Of a DNA stretch of 64,000 nucleotides, positions 33,604-43,239 are shown one piece after another (the stretch's first letter is position 1; each line of letters opens with the position of its first letter). The translations under genes were made by a program, and so were the position numbers. The notes under the pieces are model-generated. The model saw nothing but the letters and a program-made list of their open reading frames with translations. It was not told the DNA's origin and searched no databases. This DNA comes from Gracilibacillus orientalis. GTDB lineage: Bacteria > Bacillota > Bacilli > Bacillales > Amphibacillaceae. The DNA lies in assembly GCF_900114645.1 (NCBI RefSeq), contig NZ_FOTR01000005.1:204602-268601 (forward strand). The letters run 5' to 3'.

Positions 33604-35286
33604 ATGGTTTTAACGGTGAGTACTATAATGCAAATGCCGGTGATGAAAGTTTGTGAAGTAAAGACAGGAAAACAATTGCTAGAGCAAAAGCCGATTGAAT
33701 GGGTTTCTGTTATTGAGCTCCCTGTTGAAAACTTTGTCAGAAAGAATGAGTTTGTTTTAAGTACCGGTATAGGATGCGAAGATAATCCCAACTTATTAGA
33801 ATCCTTTGTGCAAGATGTCATTCAATCAGGGGTATCTGTTTTAGGTTTTGCCACAGGACGATATATTTATAATATCCCTGATCGAATTTTGGAAAAGGCA
33901 AATCAAAATGATTTAATCATCATTGACATTCCTTGGGAAGTTCGTTTTACGGATATTTGGCAATCTGTGATGGATAAAATTACAGAAGTAAAACACAAAG
34001 AACGTCAAAAGGTAGAAGATGCCAGACAAGAATTAATTAATTGTGTTCTAAAAGATAAAGGATTAGAAGAGATTGCACACACATTATATAAGCATATTAA
34101 AATTCCTGTTGCCATCACTGATTCTGAAAAAAGGTGGAGGGCATTAAAGTTTTTTAATAAAGATATTTTAGAAAATTATAGTCTCGAAGTCCAAGAAGGT
34201 CATTTACATCCGATACCACTATCTGATATAAAATTTCAAGAACATCCATTGTATTATCATATGAAAGAATACAAATTTTATAAAGATCGTTTTTTTCAGC
34301 TGCAAATTCTCAACAATCACAAGGTACAAGGGTATATTGTATTTCAGCCGAGCGATAATAAAGAGCTGACTTGGTTTGTGATGAATGTGTTAGAGCATGC
34401 ATTGACAGCCTGTGCGTTATACTTTGTGAAAGAGAATGCCATTGAGTTAACCGAGATACGATTAAAGGATAATTTTGTTTTAAATTTAGCTAAAAATAAA
34501 TTGAAAATAGATCATCAACTATTAACAAAAGCACATTTATTAAGATATGATCTAAATCTTCCTTATGTTTGTATTGTCGGAGATATTAGAAATAAAGATC
34601 TAGGATCAGATAAGCATGATACTTTAGATAACCCTTATCATTCATCATTAAGAAGCTTTAATTATTATATCCAGAAGGAAATCACCTACGCAGGTCGACT
34701 ATTTGAGCGAAAAACGATGACTACCTTTGAAAAGGGGGAAGTGATTCTTTATTTGCAAGTAGAGGATCCTTCTTATCATGATGTAGCAAATCAATTTTTA
34801 GATACGATTGAACGACGGTTAAGCCAATTGCTTTCAGATATTGATATCTCTTGGGGAATTGCACTTCAAAAAGAAAGTACGTATCCATTTTATGAAAGCT
34901 ATGAAAAGGCCAAAACGGCTCTAGAAATTGGACTGCAGCATGATGGTCCTGGGAATAGAACATTTTATAGTGATACAAGAATTAATCGGCTGTTAATGGC
35001 AATATCTCAAGAAGAAAATATTCATGAGATTGTAAAAGATACATTGAGACCATTGTTAGAATACGATAAAAAGAGACAGACAGACCTCATTTTTACTTTT
35101 AAGACGTACAACAAATACAAAGGAAATGTTAGTCAAACAGCAAGAGAATTAAATTTACATCGCCAATCGTTATTGCATCGCTTGAGAAAAATAGAGTCTC
35201 TGACGCATTTATCCTTAATTGAGGCTGATGATTCTTTTTTATTAGATTTGAGTGTCCGGTTATGGATGCTGAATAAAATAAAATAA
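33604..35286 (+). CDS. PucR-family transcriptional regulator
   Basis: The 560-residue protein has an N-terminal PucR (purine-catabolism-type sensor) domain with VIELPVENFVRKNEFVLSTG and LIIIDIPWEVRFTDIWQ, a middle GGDEF-like region, and the C-terminal HTH_30 domain (FKTYNKYKGNVSQTARELNL, HRQSLLHRLRKIESL). The ribosome site is GAGGTGAG. Relatives control operons for purines, proline, gamma-aminobutyrate and other nitrogen compounds. Its place between ectABC and the DoeA-type operon suggests that it senses ectoine or a breakdown product and controls one or both. The effector is inferred. Confidence 0.85.
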   Translation: MVLTVSTIMQMPVMKVCEVKTGKQLLEQKPIEWVSVIELPVENFVRKNEFVLSTGIGCEDNPNLLESFVQDVIQSGVSVLGFATGRYIYNIPDRILEKANQNDLIIIDIPWEVRFTDIWQSVMDKITEVKHKERQKVEDARQELINCVLKDKGLEEIAHTLYKHIKIPVAITDSEKRWRALKFFNKDILENYSLEVQEGHLHPIPLSDIKFQEHPLYYHMKEYKFYKDRFFQLQILNNHKVQGYIVFQPSDNKELTWFVMNVLEHALTACALYFVKENAIELTEIRLKDNFVLNLAKNKLKIDHQLLTKAHLLRYDLNLPYVCIVGDIRNKDLGSDKHDTLDNPYHSSLRSFNYYIQKEITYAGRLFERKTMTTFEKGEVILYLQVEDPSYHDVANQFLDTIERRLSQLLSDIDISWGIALQKESTYPFYESYEKAKTALEIGLQHDGPGNRTFYSDTRINRLLMAISQEENIHEIVKDTLRPLLEYDKKRQTDLIFTFKTYNKYKGNVSQTARELNLHRQSLLHRLRKIESLTHLSLIEADDSFLLDLSVRLWMLNKIK

Positions 35287-35294
35287 TAGGGATG

Positions 35295-35324
35295 ACGTCT
35301 TGTTGTATAGCAGGGCGTTTTTTT
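35295..35324 (+). terminator. Terminator of the PucR-type gene
   Basis: ACGTCTTG pairs with CAGGGCGT through two G-T pairs and is followed by TTTTTT. Confidence 0.7.
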
Positions 35325-35387
35325 ATAGGAAAAGAAAGTGAAGAACATAGATAAGCGCAAATAATGCGATCACTTAGCCAAATTTTT

Positions 35388-35453
35388 ATTAAGTACCAAA
35401 ATATAAAAGCAAAAAATCAAATTAGTACTTAAAGCCTGATTAAGTACCAAAAT
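35388..35453. promoter_or_regulatory. Three TTAAGTAC motifs, putative operator of the DoeA-type operon
   Basis: ATTAAGTACCAAAAT occurs exactly twice (35388-35402 and 35439-35453), 51 bases apart. An inverted, slightly changed copy, ATTAGTACTTAA, lies between them (35421-35432). The gap 35287-35742 holds no gene, and the sites lie about 300 bases upstream of the first operon gene. Binding by the PucR-type protein is a guess. Confidence 0.5.
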
Positions 35454-35742
35454 GAAATTCAATATCTTAAATATGGAACTGAAAGAACTAAATGATAAGC
35501 GGCGATTCGTGTCACCCACTTGCTTCTAATTTGGAACTTTTTAAAAAGCATGAGTCAAATAAGGTGAGTGCAAAAGTAGCCTGTATTCCTGAATATATGG
35601 GCGTTTGTGCCTTAATTCATGTTGTATGACAGAAAACCAAAAACTTCATACAATCTGAACATTACATTTTAACCAGCTGTTTAATAAGATGAAAGTAAGA
35701 AATAACACTTTATAAAAAATTTTAGGGGGGAGGAGGGATACG

Positions 35743-36951
35743 ATGTTAGCCTTTGATATTTTAGAATATCAAAAACGTTTAACGAAGACAAAACAACAGA
35801 TGGCTGAAAGCGGGATTGAAGTGTTACTTGTAACAGACCCAGCTAATATGAATTATATATCAGGCTATGATGCTTGGTCATTCTATGTTCACCAAATGTT
35901 AATTATCATCATTGATGAACCTCAGCCAATTTGGATTGGTCGTTATCAAGATGCAAATGGCGCGAAAATTACCACATGGATTTACAACGAAAATATTATT
36001 CCTTTCCCAGATTATTATGTGCAATCATCGATTTACCACCCAATGGATTTTATAGCAGAAATTTTAAAACAGATAGGGCAAGGAAATAGAAACATTGGTG
36101 TTGAGATGGATAATTATTATTTCACTGCCAAAGCTTATGAAAGGTTAAAGTATGGACTTCCCAATGCTACATTTAAAAATGCGGATTTATTAGTGAACTA
36201 TGTAAGGATTATCAAATCAGAGCAAGAGATTGAATATATGAAGCAGGCAGCAGAAATTGCTGATCAAGCGATGTATAAAGCAGTAGAAAGCGTACGGGTA
36301 GGGAATAGAGAGTGTGATACAGCAGCAGCAATATATCATCAAATGATTTCTGGTACGGATGATTATGGAGGTGATTATCCAGCTATTGTTCCGTTGCTTC
36401 TGTCTGGAGATAATACTGGTGCACCACATCTAACTTGGTCGGAGAGAAAATATAAAGAAGGAGAATCTGTTGTTATTGAATTAGCAGGCTGTTACAAGAG
36501 GTATCATGTACCAGTAGCTCGAACAGTATCGATAGGTAAACCTTCTATACAGCTTGAGAAAATTGCTCCGATTGTCGTTGAAGGTTTGAATGCCGTTTTA
36601 GATGCGGTAAAGCCTGGAGTCACTTGTGGAGAACTGGAAAGGTATTGGTATAACTGTCTCAAAAAATATGGAATTGAAAAAGAGGCAAGACTAGGATATT
36701 CCGTAGGTTTAGGTTACCCGCCGGATTGGGGAGAGCATACAGCAAGCATTCGAGCAGAGGATTCAACCGTTTTACAACCAAACATGACTTTCCACCTTAT
36801 TCCGGCCTTATGGTTTGACGATTATGGAATTGAGATCAGTGAATCATTTCGAGTAACAAAAAATGGTGGTGAAACGTTCACCAAAATCCCAAGAGATTTA
36901 ATTGTGCAAGATCCCTTTCCGTTTCAAGAAAAAGGCGGAATAATCAGCTAG
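35743..36951 (+). CDS. doeA: Ectoine hydrolase-like M24 (creatinase-fold) protein
   Basis: The 402-residue pita-bread protein closely follows Halomonas DoeA as I remember it: VTDPANMNYISGYDAWSFYV, then WIGRYQDANGAKITTW, YVQSSIYHPMDF, GVEMDNYYFTAKAYERL and LGYPPDWGEHTASIRAEDST. The usual M24 metal ligands are not in place (the region reads VVIELAGCYKRYHVPVARTV), as in creatinase and DoeA, which points to hydrolysis of a small cyclic or amide compound, not a peptide. DoeA opens the ectoine ring to N-acetyl-diaminobutyrate. GGGAGGAGGG precedes the ATG. It is the first gene of a four-gene operon beside ectABC. An annotation as Xaa-Pro dipeptidase would be misleading. Confidence 0.75.
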   Translation: MLAFDILEYQKRLTKTKQQMAESGIEVLLVTDPANMNYISGYDAWSFYVHQMLIIIIDEPQPIWIGRYQDANGAKITTWIYNENIIPFPDYYVQSSIYHPMDFIAEILKQIGQGNRNIGVEMDNYYFTAKAYERLKYGLPNATFKNADLLVNYVRIIKSEQEIEYMKQAAEIADQAMYKAVESVRVGNRECDTAAAIYHQMISGTDDYGGDYPAIVPLLLSGDNTGAPHLTWSERKYKEGESVVIELAGCYKRYHVPVARTVSIGKPSIQLEKIAPIVVEGLNAVLDAVKPGVTCGELERYWYNCLKKYGIEKEARLGYSVGLGYPPDWGEHTASIRAEDSTVLQPNMTFHLIPALWFDDYGIEISESFRVTKNGGETFTKIPRDLIVQDPFPFQEKGGIIS

Positions 36952-36994
36952 TTTTCCATATGATTAGATAGATTATAGATGAGGAGGGCCTAGT

Positions 36995-38194
36995 ATGAGA
37001 GATGTAAAAATGAGTACAAAAGCAGTATGGGCAGGAGAAAAAGATCAATTAGCTTTCGGAGCCACTCAAGTTCCAGTTGTGCATAGTGTATCTTTTGGTT
37101 ATGACGATATGGATGAATGGTATGAAGTCGCTATCGGAAATAAAGAAGGTCATATCTACGGTCGTAATACCAATCCAACCGTTGAAGCATTTGAAGAAAA
37201 AATAAGAATTTTAGAAGGAGCAGAAGCTGCTACGAGCTTTTCGACTGGCATGGCAGCCATTAGTAATACACTCGGAACTCTATTATTTCCAGGGGATCGA
37301 ATAGTTTCCATAAAAGACACTTATGGCGGAACCAATAAAATATTTACCGAATTTTTGCCAAAGCAAAAAATAGACGTAGTTTTATGCGACACAGGAGATC
37401 ATGCAGCGATTGAAAAAGAGGTAGCAAAAGGCTGTAAAGTTCTTTATTTAGAAAGTCCCACTAATCCAACAGTGAAAATAACGGATATTGAACGAATGGC
37501 GAAGGTTGGAAAAAAAGCTGGAGCTATAGTCATTGTTGATAACACATTTGCTACTCCGATAAACCAAAACCCACTTGAATTGGGAGCAGATTTAGTGATT
37601 CATAGTGCTACTAAATTTTTAGGCGGTCATGCAGATGCATTAGGCGGCTCAGTATGTGGATCTAAAAAATTAGTAGAAAGTATTTATCATTATAGAGAAA
37701 TCAATGGAGCAACACTTGATCCAATGTCAGCCTATTTATTGCTAAGAGGCATGAAAACGCTTCAGTTGAGAATTGAAAAGCAAAGTGAGAATGCAATGGT
37801 AGTTGCTCGCTATTTGCAATCTGTTGATGCCGTTGAATCGGTATTTTACCCAGGATTAGAGGACCATCCAGGCCATGATATTGCTAAGAAACAAATGAAC
37901 GGGTTTGGCAGCATGTTAAGTTTTTCGGTAAAGGGTGGGGTGGATACACTCAGACATTTACTTCCAAAGCTAAAATATGTGAACCGTGCAGCGCATCTTG
38001 GCTCTGTTGAAACTATTGTGGGCCCCTCACGCACAACAAGTCACGTAGAATGTACACCAGAAGAAAGAGCTGCAATGGGGATACCGGAAGGGTTAATTCG
38101 ATATTCAGCAGGACTGGAAGATAAGGATGACTTAATTCATGATTTAGAGCAAGCCTTTCAATCCTTGCCAGAAAGTTTATTTGTAAACAAGTAA
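36995..38194 (+). CDS. Cystathionine gamma-synthase/lyase-family PLP enzyme
   Basis: The 399-residue Cys/Met-metabolism-family protein has the cofactor tyrosine and arginine in HIYGRNTNPTVEAFEEKI, the substrate-side SIKDTYGGTNKIF, the phosphate region LESPTNPTVKITDI, and the PLP lysine in VIHSATKFLGGHADALGG. The active-site cysteine of methionine gamma-lyase (YGCT) is absent; YGGT is present as in cystathionine enzymes. GAGGAGGG precedes the ATG. It lies 43 bases after the DoeA-like gene and before a homoserine-dehydrogenase-like gene. By context it may do a gamma-elimination or gamma-replacement on a diaminobutyrate derivative. That is a hypothesis; ordinary cystathionine metabolism is the alternative. 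Confidence 0.8.
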   Translation: MRDVKMSTKAVWAGEKDQLAFGATQVPVVHSVSFGYDDMDEWYEVAIGNKEGHIYGRNTNPTVEAFEEKIRILEGAEAATSFSTGMAAISNTLGTLLFPGDRIVSIKDTYGGTNKIFTEFLPKQKIDVVLCDTGDHAAIEKEVAKGCKVLYLESPTNPTVKITDIERMAKVGKKAGAIVIVDNTFATPINQNPLELGADLVIHSATKFLGGHADALGGSVCGSKKLVESIYHYREINGATLDPMSAYLLLRGMKTLQLRIEKQSENAMVVARYLQSVDAVESVFYPGLEDHPGHDIAKKQMNGFGSMLSFSVKGGVDTLRHLLPKLKYVNRAAHLGSVETIVGPSRTTSHVECTPEERAAMGIPEGLIRYSAGLEDKDDLIHDLEQAFQSLPESLFVNK

Positions 38195-38245
38195 AGCAAC
38201 CACCGATTTTTCTTTAAAAAAACAATGGAGGTGATGAGATTGACT

Positions 38246-39295
38246 ATGAAGGTCGCTTTTATTGGGTTTGGCGGTGTTGGGCAGGCTTTGGCAGAGATTT
38301 TTTTGAAACAACAAAAGGGCGAAAAGCCATCGTTTGGTTTCGAGCCCGAGGTTGTCGCTGTATCCGATATTATGAAAGGATCTGTGTATCATCCAAATGG
38401 ATTAAACATTGAAGAGTTGTTATCTGCCGTTAGAGATTCTGGGAGTTTAGATGCTTATCCAGATCAAACAGGACTAATTAGAGGCTGGGATAGCATGGAT
38501 ACGATCAAGGATACGAATGCAGATATGATTGTTGAGGTAACGTTCACAGATGTGAAAACAGGTCAACCAGCCATTGACCATTGCCAAACAGCTTTTGAAC
38601 ATAATAAAAGTGTAGTAACGACTAATAAAGGTCCTGTTGCCTTAGCTTATGATGAGCTATCAGCACTCGCTGAAAAAAACGACGTGTTCTGGGGATTTGA
38701 AGGGACGGTAATGAGCGGAACACCAGCTCTCAGATTGCCCGTTATGACGCTAGCAGGTAATGAAATAACGGAAATTAAAGGGATTCTAAATGGAACGACT
38801 AATTATATGATTACTGAAATGGAAAAAGGTAAGACATACAAGGAAGCCTTAGAAAAAGCACAAAGCCTAGGGTTTGCAGAAGCGGATCCAGTTAGTGACG
38901 TAGAAGGTTATGATGCGAGATATAAGACAGCGATTTTAGCGAACTATTTAATGGGTAAAAAAATAGCATCAGAAGATATTTATTGTAAGGGAATTAGCGA
39001 TTTAACATTAGAGATGGTGAAAGAAGCATTAGATGAAAATCAAAAATGGCGTCTGCTCTCGCGTTTAACCAAAAGGGAAGATGGTTCTGTTGAAGCTTCG
39101 GTTAAGCCAGAGCTGGTAGATGGTAACGATCCATTAGCTGGAGTTAATGGTCCAACAAATGCGATTGTCTATGAATGTGACTTATCCGGTCCAATTATGT
39201 TAACAGGTGCAGGGGCAGGGTTAATCGAAACAGGTTATTCACTTTTTATTGATATCATTCACTACCATAGACAAAATGCCCTAACCAAACTTTAA
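38246..39295 (+). CDS. Homoserine dehydrogenase-like NAD(P)-dependent oxidoreductase
   Basis: The 349-residue protein has a Rossmann start VAFIGFGGVGQALAEIFLKQ, the lysine motif VVTTNKGPVALAYDEL, and the homoserine dehydrogenase signature GILNGTTNYMITEMEKGKTY followed by EALEKAQSLGFAEADPVSDV, EGYDARYKTAILA with the catalytic lysine. The C-terminal ACT domain of biosynthetic Hom proteins is missing, so threonine feedback is unlikely and a catabolic direction (homoserine to aspartate semialdehyde) is plausible. I chose ATG 38246, 10 bases after GGAGGTGAT; the earlier in-frame ATG codons lie in or before the ribosome site. It lies between the PLP enzyme and an aldehyde dehydrogenase in one operon. 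Confidence 0.8.
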   Translation: MKVAFIGFGGVGQALAEIFLKQQKGEKPSFGFEPEVVAVSDIMKGSVYHPNGLNIEELLSAVRDSGSLDAYPDQTGLIRGWDSMDTIKDTNADMIVEVTFTDVKTGQPAIDHCQTAFEHNKSVVTTNKGPVALAYDELSALAEKNDVFWGFEGTVMSGTPALRLPVMTLAGNEITEIKGILNGTTNYMITEMEKGKTYKEALEKAQSLGFAEADPVSDVEGYDARYKTAILANYLMGKKIASEDIYCKGISDLTLEMVKEALDENQKWRLLSRLTKREDGSVEASVKPELVDGNDPLAGVNGPTNAIVYECDLSGPIMLTGAGAGLIETGYSLFIDIIHYHRQNALTKL

Positions 39296-39310
39296 TAGGG
39301 GGTGAATTCC

Positions 39311-40747
39311 ATGCAACTACAAGTAAAACAAGAAAAAATGTTGATTGCAGGACAATGGATAGCTGCTGAGCAAACATTTGATGTATTTGATCCGCAAGAT
39401 AATCGATTAATTGCCAAAGTACCATTAGCTACAGAAAATGATATGCTAATGGCCATTGAAAAAGCAGATGAGGCTTATCTAAACAACAAATATTGGCCAA
39501 CTTATGCAAGAATGGCTGTGCTTCAACGAGTAGCCTCTTATATAGAAGAGAATAAAGAGCGTTATGCAGAAACGATAGCATTAGAAGGAAGTAAAACAAT
39601 TCAAGAGGCTCGTGGAGAGGTGAAACGAGCGATACAAACGATTAAAATCAGCGCAGAAGAAGCGCGAAGGATAAATGGAGAAACGATTAATTTTGATCAA
39701 AGTGAAAGTGGAGAAAATAGGGTGGGCTATTATTATCGCTTTCCAGTAGGTGTGATTGGAGCTATTACCCCGTTTAATGATCCTTTAAATTTAGTAGCTC
39801 ACAAGGTTGGTCCAGCGATTGCCTCTGGAAATGCGGTTATTGTCAAACCAGCATCTGATACGCCGTTGAGTGCATTGCTTTTGGCAGAAGCATTCACAAA
39901 ATCTGGTTTACCTGCAGGCATGCTATCCGTTGTGACCGGATCAGGTCGAGATGTAGGCGACGTGCTCGTCACACACCCTTCCATCACAATGATTACATTT
40001 ACGGGAGGGGTGGATGTTGGGAAGAAAATAGCGCATAAAGCTGGAATTAAGAAGGTAGGAATGGAGCTCGGTTCCAACTCTCCGGTTATCGTGTTAAAAG
40101 ATGCAGATGTTGAAAAAGCAGTGGCGTCTTGTGTTTCAGGTGCTTTTACAGTTGCCGGCCAAAATTGTATTGGTGTCCAGCGAGTTTATGTAGAAAAGGA
40201 AGTATATGATCAATTCTTAGAGTTATATAAACACAGGACTTCTGAACTGCATTTGGGAGATAAAATGGATCCATTAACAGACATTGGCCCAATGATTAAT
40301 GAACGGGAAGCAAAAAGAGTTGAAGCATGGGTAAATCAAGCAGTAGTAGAAGGGGCAAAAATTCAAATTGGTGGAAAAAAAGAAAGAGCCTTTTATTATC
40401 CTACTATTCTAACAGATGTCCCTAGTAATGCTGTGATTGCTCAAGAAGAAATATTTGGTCCTGTCGTACTTGTCTATTCAGTAGAGGATGTGCATCAAGC
40501 GATTGATCAGTCAAACGCTGTTGATTATGGGCTGCAAGCAGGGATATTTACCAAAGATTTGGAAAATGCATTTTTAACGATACAGGAGTTAGAAGTTGGC
40601 GGCATCATGGTGAATGATAGTAGTGATTATCGTATTGATGCTATGCCTTTTGGGGGAGTGAAACAATCGGGGTTAGGAAGAGAAGGTATCAAGTCCTCGA
40701 TTGAAGCCATGACAGAGCTAAAGGTAGTGAGCTTTAAACTAAACTAA
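39311..40747 (+). CDS. NAD(P)-dependent aldehyde dehydrogenase
   Basis: The 478-residue protein is of the ALDH superfamily. Visible motifs are AITPFNDPLNLVAHKVGPAI, NAVIVKPASDTPLSALLLAE, FTGGVDVGKKIAHKAG, the catalytic glutamate in GMELGSNSPVIVL, the catalytic cysteine in VAGQNCIGVQR and the C-terminal MPFGGVKQSGLGREGI. It resembles the phosphonoacetaldehyde/lactaldehyde group more than succinate semialdehyde dehydrogenases. In this operon the likely substrate is aspartate semialdehyde, which would make it the counterpart of DoeC. I chose ATG 39311, 6 bases after AGGGGGTG, over the GTG at 39302 inside that site. It is the last gene before a terminator. Confidence 0.85.
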   Translation: MQLQVKQEKMLIAGQWIAAEQTFDVFDPQDNRLIAKVPLATENDMLMAIEKADEAYLNNKYWPTYARMAVLQRVASYIEENKERYAETIALEGSKTIQEARGEVKRAIQTIKISAEEARRINGETINFDQSESGENRVGYYYRFPVGVIGAITPFNDPLNLVAHKVGPAIASGNAVIVKPASDTPLSALLLAEAFTKSGLPAGMLSVVTGSGRDVGDVLVTHPSITMITFTGGVDVGKKIAHKAGIKKVGMELGSNSPVIVLKDADVEKAVASCVSGAFTVAGQNCIGVQRVYVEKEVYDQFLELYKHRTSELHLGDKMDPLTDIGPMINEREAKRVEAWVNQAVVEGAKIQIGGKKERAFYYPTILTDVPSNAVIAQEEIFGPVVLVYSVEDVHQAIDQSNAVDYGLQAGIFTKDLENAFLTIQELEVGGIMVNDSSDYRIDAMPFGGVKQSGLGREGIKSSIEAMTELKVVSFKLN

Positions 40748-40862
40748 TCATTTTAAGGATAATAAGTAACGCGTTCACAGCAGTTAGCAGTTCCATTTTG
40801 GGGTTGATCCAAAGTGGTTACCCAAAAAAAGTTAGAGTTCTATTATGCGGCTGATTGGCTGA

Positions 40863-40909
40863 GTTGAGTTCAGGATTCGATTGAACTCAACCCGGCTAAT
40901 TTTGTTTTT
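40863..40909 (+). terminator. Terminator of the DoeA-type operon
   Basis: GTTGAGTTCA pairs with TGAACTCAAC around a 9-base loop, with further pairing outward (GGCT with CCGGC). TTTTGTTTTTG follows. Confidence 0.75.
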
Positions 40910-40952
40910 GATCGTTTATTGTTATACCAGTCTATACAACAGTTCTATATTG

Positions 40953-41264
40953 TTAATAATCGTTAGTTTCTTTCTTTTTACGTATCGCTTCAACATAAAA
41001 AATCACAAATATTAAACCACTATACACACCAACATCTATTTCAGCCGCAAATGACAAGATAATTAGCACTAATAAAATTCCTAAACTACCAATGACTAAT
41101 TTCCAAAAACTAAATCCTGTTCTAAAAAACAGTGCTGCATACACATAAGTTACTATTAAACCAATTGCCCATATAATATCAAAACTATTAAAGTCATTAT
41201 TAATTAACTGTACTGATAACGAAGCCACAATAACACCAAGTATAAAAGATATAACACTTTTCAT
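40953..41264 (-). CDS. Hypothetical small membrane protein
   Basis: The 103-residue protein has three to four hydrophobic segments: residues 1-20 (SVISFILGVIVASLSVQL), 28-48, 53-73 (FWKLVIGSLGILLVLIILSF) and 78-95. It ends in a short charged tail (RKKKET). AGGTGG lies 7 bases before the ATG. I do not recognise the family. It stands alone on the minus strand between the DoeA-type operon terminator and the catalase region. Confidence 0.65.
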   Translation of the reverse strand: MKSVISFILGVIVASLSVQLINNDFNSFDIIWAIGLIVTYVYAALFFRTGFSFWKLVIGSLGILLVLIILSFAAEIDVGVYSGLIFVIFYVEAIRKKKETNDY

Positions 41265-41660
41265 AGTAAATCCACCTATTTATAATATTTTTATTTATAC
41301 CTTAATTAACATCTATTTCTCCGATTAACTCTCCATTTAATTCTTTCTGCTTCGACTTTGTTAGCAAGCCTTTCAAAGAGTTATAGAATTTCAAAAATCA
41401 TTTCATCTATTAAATAGCGTGTGATTATTTATTGCTTGTTGCCATGACTCCAACCAGCGATCCCGCTTTATGCAATGATTTTCATCAGAAAAGTAACTGC
41501 TATTTACTACTAACAACACATGAAAATTATTCTTCTCCATCCTACATTTCTTGCTGTAAAATGACAAAGAAAAGAATACTTCTCCATCTTTTTGTGCGAC
41601 AAAGAGTTATATTCCAAGATTCCCATACAAATACTCGATGACAAGTTTTTTACAATACTT
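41265..41660. other. Gene-poor gap between the small membrane protein and katA terminator
   Basis: About 400 AT-rich bases. A 29-codon frame on the minus strand ending at 41302 contains SLKGLLTKSKQKELNGELIG, which looks like a protein tail, but it has no ribosome site or credible start. It may be the end of a decayed gene. I see no other structure. Confidence 0.4.
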
Positions 41661-41663
41661 GCC

Positions 41664-41713
41664 CATAAAAAAACACCCCCGAAAGTTAGATTCTCTACTC
41701 TAACTTTCGGGGG
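41664..41713 (-). terminator. Terminator of katA
   Basis: CCCCCGAAAGTTAGA pairs perfectly with TCTAACTTTCGGGGG; on the minus strand GTGTTTTTTT follows. Confidence 0.95.
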
Positions 41714-41733
41714 GAGGCTCTTTTTATTTCATA

Positions 41734-43203
41734 TTATTCTTTTACGTGTGCTGGTACTTCTACACCTAATTTCGCAGCAATTCCTTCTGCTAATTCAGGA
41801 TGTACTTTATAGAAATGTTCTAATTGGCGTTCAACAATACCTTCACGAGTTACGGCACTCATATGATCCGCAAAGTTTTGGATGAGACGCTCGCGCTCTT
41901 CATCATTCATCACATCACGGAATAACGAACGAGGCTGAGAGTAGTGATCATCATGATCATATGGAACACTGTCAGCAAATCCAGAAACATCAAATGGATT
42001 AATTTTATTTTCTGGTGTTTCTTTTGGTGCATCACTAAAGCTGTTTGGCTCATAGTTAGGGGCACTGCCATTATTACCATCATGTCTCATTTGACCATCA
42101 CGTTGATAGTTGTTAACCGATGATTTTGCACGGTTGATTGGTAGTGTTTCATGATTTGTTCCAACACGGTAGCGATGCGCATCAGAATATGCATACAAAC
42201 GACCTTGAAGCATTTTATCTGGAGATGCTTCGATACCAGGAACAAAGTTTCCAGGTGAGAAGGCAGCTTGTTCTACTTCTGCAAAGTAATTTTCAGGATT
42301 GCGATCTAATACCATTTTACCAACTTCAATTAGTGGATAATCATCATGTGACCATACTTTCGTTACATCAAATGGATCATAACGATAGTTTAGTGCATCT
42401 GCTTCAGGCATGATTTGAACTTTTAATGTCCAAGAAGGAAAGTTATCTTCTTCTATTGCATTAAATAGATCTTCTATATGATAGTCAGGATTTGTACCTG
42501 CAAGTTCATCCGCAACCTTAGGATCTAAGTTTTTAATACCTTGATCAGTTTTGAAATGATATTTAATATAGAAAGCTTCTCCATCTTTATTTACCCATTT
42601 AAACGTATGGCTTCCGTACCCGTTTTGATGACGATGGGTTGCTGGAATTCCACGATCAGAATGTAAAATAGTAATTTGGTGAAGTGATTCTGGTGATAGT
42701 GACCAGAAATCCCATACCGCATTTTTATCTTTTAAGTGCGTTTGCGGGTTACGTTTTTGGGTATGAATAAAGTCTGGGAATTTAATGGCATCACGAATAA
42801 AGAATACGGGTGTGTTATTTCCAACTAAATCATAGTTACCTTCATCCGTATAGAATTTAACAGCGAAACCACGAGGGTCACGTACAGTATCGGCAGAACC
42901 TAATTCACCAGCAACAGTTGAGAAACGGATGAACATAGGTGTTGTCTTGCCAACTTCAGATAAAAAGTCTGCTTTTGTATATTTAGAAATGTCATTGGTT
43001 ACTTCAAAATAGCCGTGTGCTCCGGCGCCTTTTGCATGCACAACTCTTTCTGGAACTCTTTCTCGGTTAAAGTGAGCTAGTTTTTCTAGTAAATGAACGT
43101 CTTGGATTAACGTTGGTCCTCTATGCCCTGCTGTAATGGAGTTTTGATTATCTCCAACTGGTGTACCAGAGGCAGTTGTTAGGTATTTTTTTTCTTGACT
43201 CAT
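41734..43203 (-). CDS. katA: Heme catalase, small-subunit type
   Basis: The enzyme breaks hydrogen peroxide into water and oxygen. The 489-residue protein has the distal histidine region [17 protein letters not shown], the asparagine region [19 protein letters not shown] and the proximal heme tyrosine in [14 protein letters not shown]. Length matches clade 3 vegetative catalases such as B. subtilis KatA. I chose ATG 43203, 6 bases after AGAGGTG; the longer in-frame start at 43251 lies in the promoter. The region around the -10 (TATTATAATA) could be part of a PerR site, but the match is too loose to claim. Confidence 0.96.
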   Translation of the reverse strand: MSQEKKYLTTASGTPVGDNQNSITAGHRGPTLIQDVHLLEKLAHFNRERVPERVVHAKGAGAHGYFEVTNDISKYTKADFLSEVGKTTPMFIRFSTVAGELGSADTVRDPRGFAVKFYTDEGNYDLVGNNTPVFFIRDAIKFPDFIHTQKRNPQTHLKDKNAVWDFWSLSPESLHQITILHSDRGIPATHRHQNGYGSHTFKWVNKDGEAFYIKYHFKTDQGIKNLDPKVADELAGTNPDYHIEDLFNAIEEDNFPSWTLKVQIMPEADALNYRYDPFDVTKVWSHDDYPLIEVGKMVLDRNPENYFAEVEQAAFSPGNFVPGIEASPDKMLQGRLYAYSDAHRYRVGTNHETLPINRAKSSVNNYQRDGQMRHDGNNGSAPNYEPNSFSDAPKETPENKINPFDVSGFADSVPYDHDDHYSQPRSLFRDVMNDEERERLIQNFADHMSAVTREGIVERQLEHFYKVHPELAEGIAAKLGVEVPAHVKE

Positions 43204-43239
43204 ATATAGCACCTCTCTCTTAAAGATTTTACACTCTTT

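Noticed and set aside
35505..35530. Possible sigma-54 promoter (GTGTCACCCACTTGCTTC)
   Set aside because: The invariant GG of the -24 element is missing and the spacing to TTGC is one base short.
36995..38194. Methionine gamma-lyase
   Set aside because: The diagnostic active-site cysteine (YGCT) is replaced by glycine (YGGT); the protein fits the cystathionine enzyme group better.
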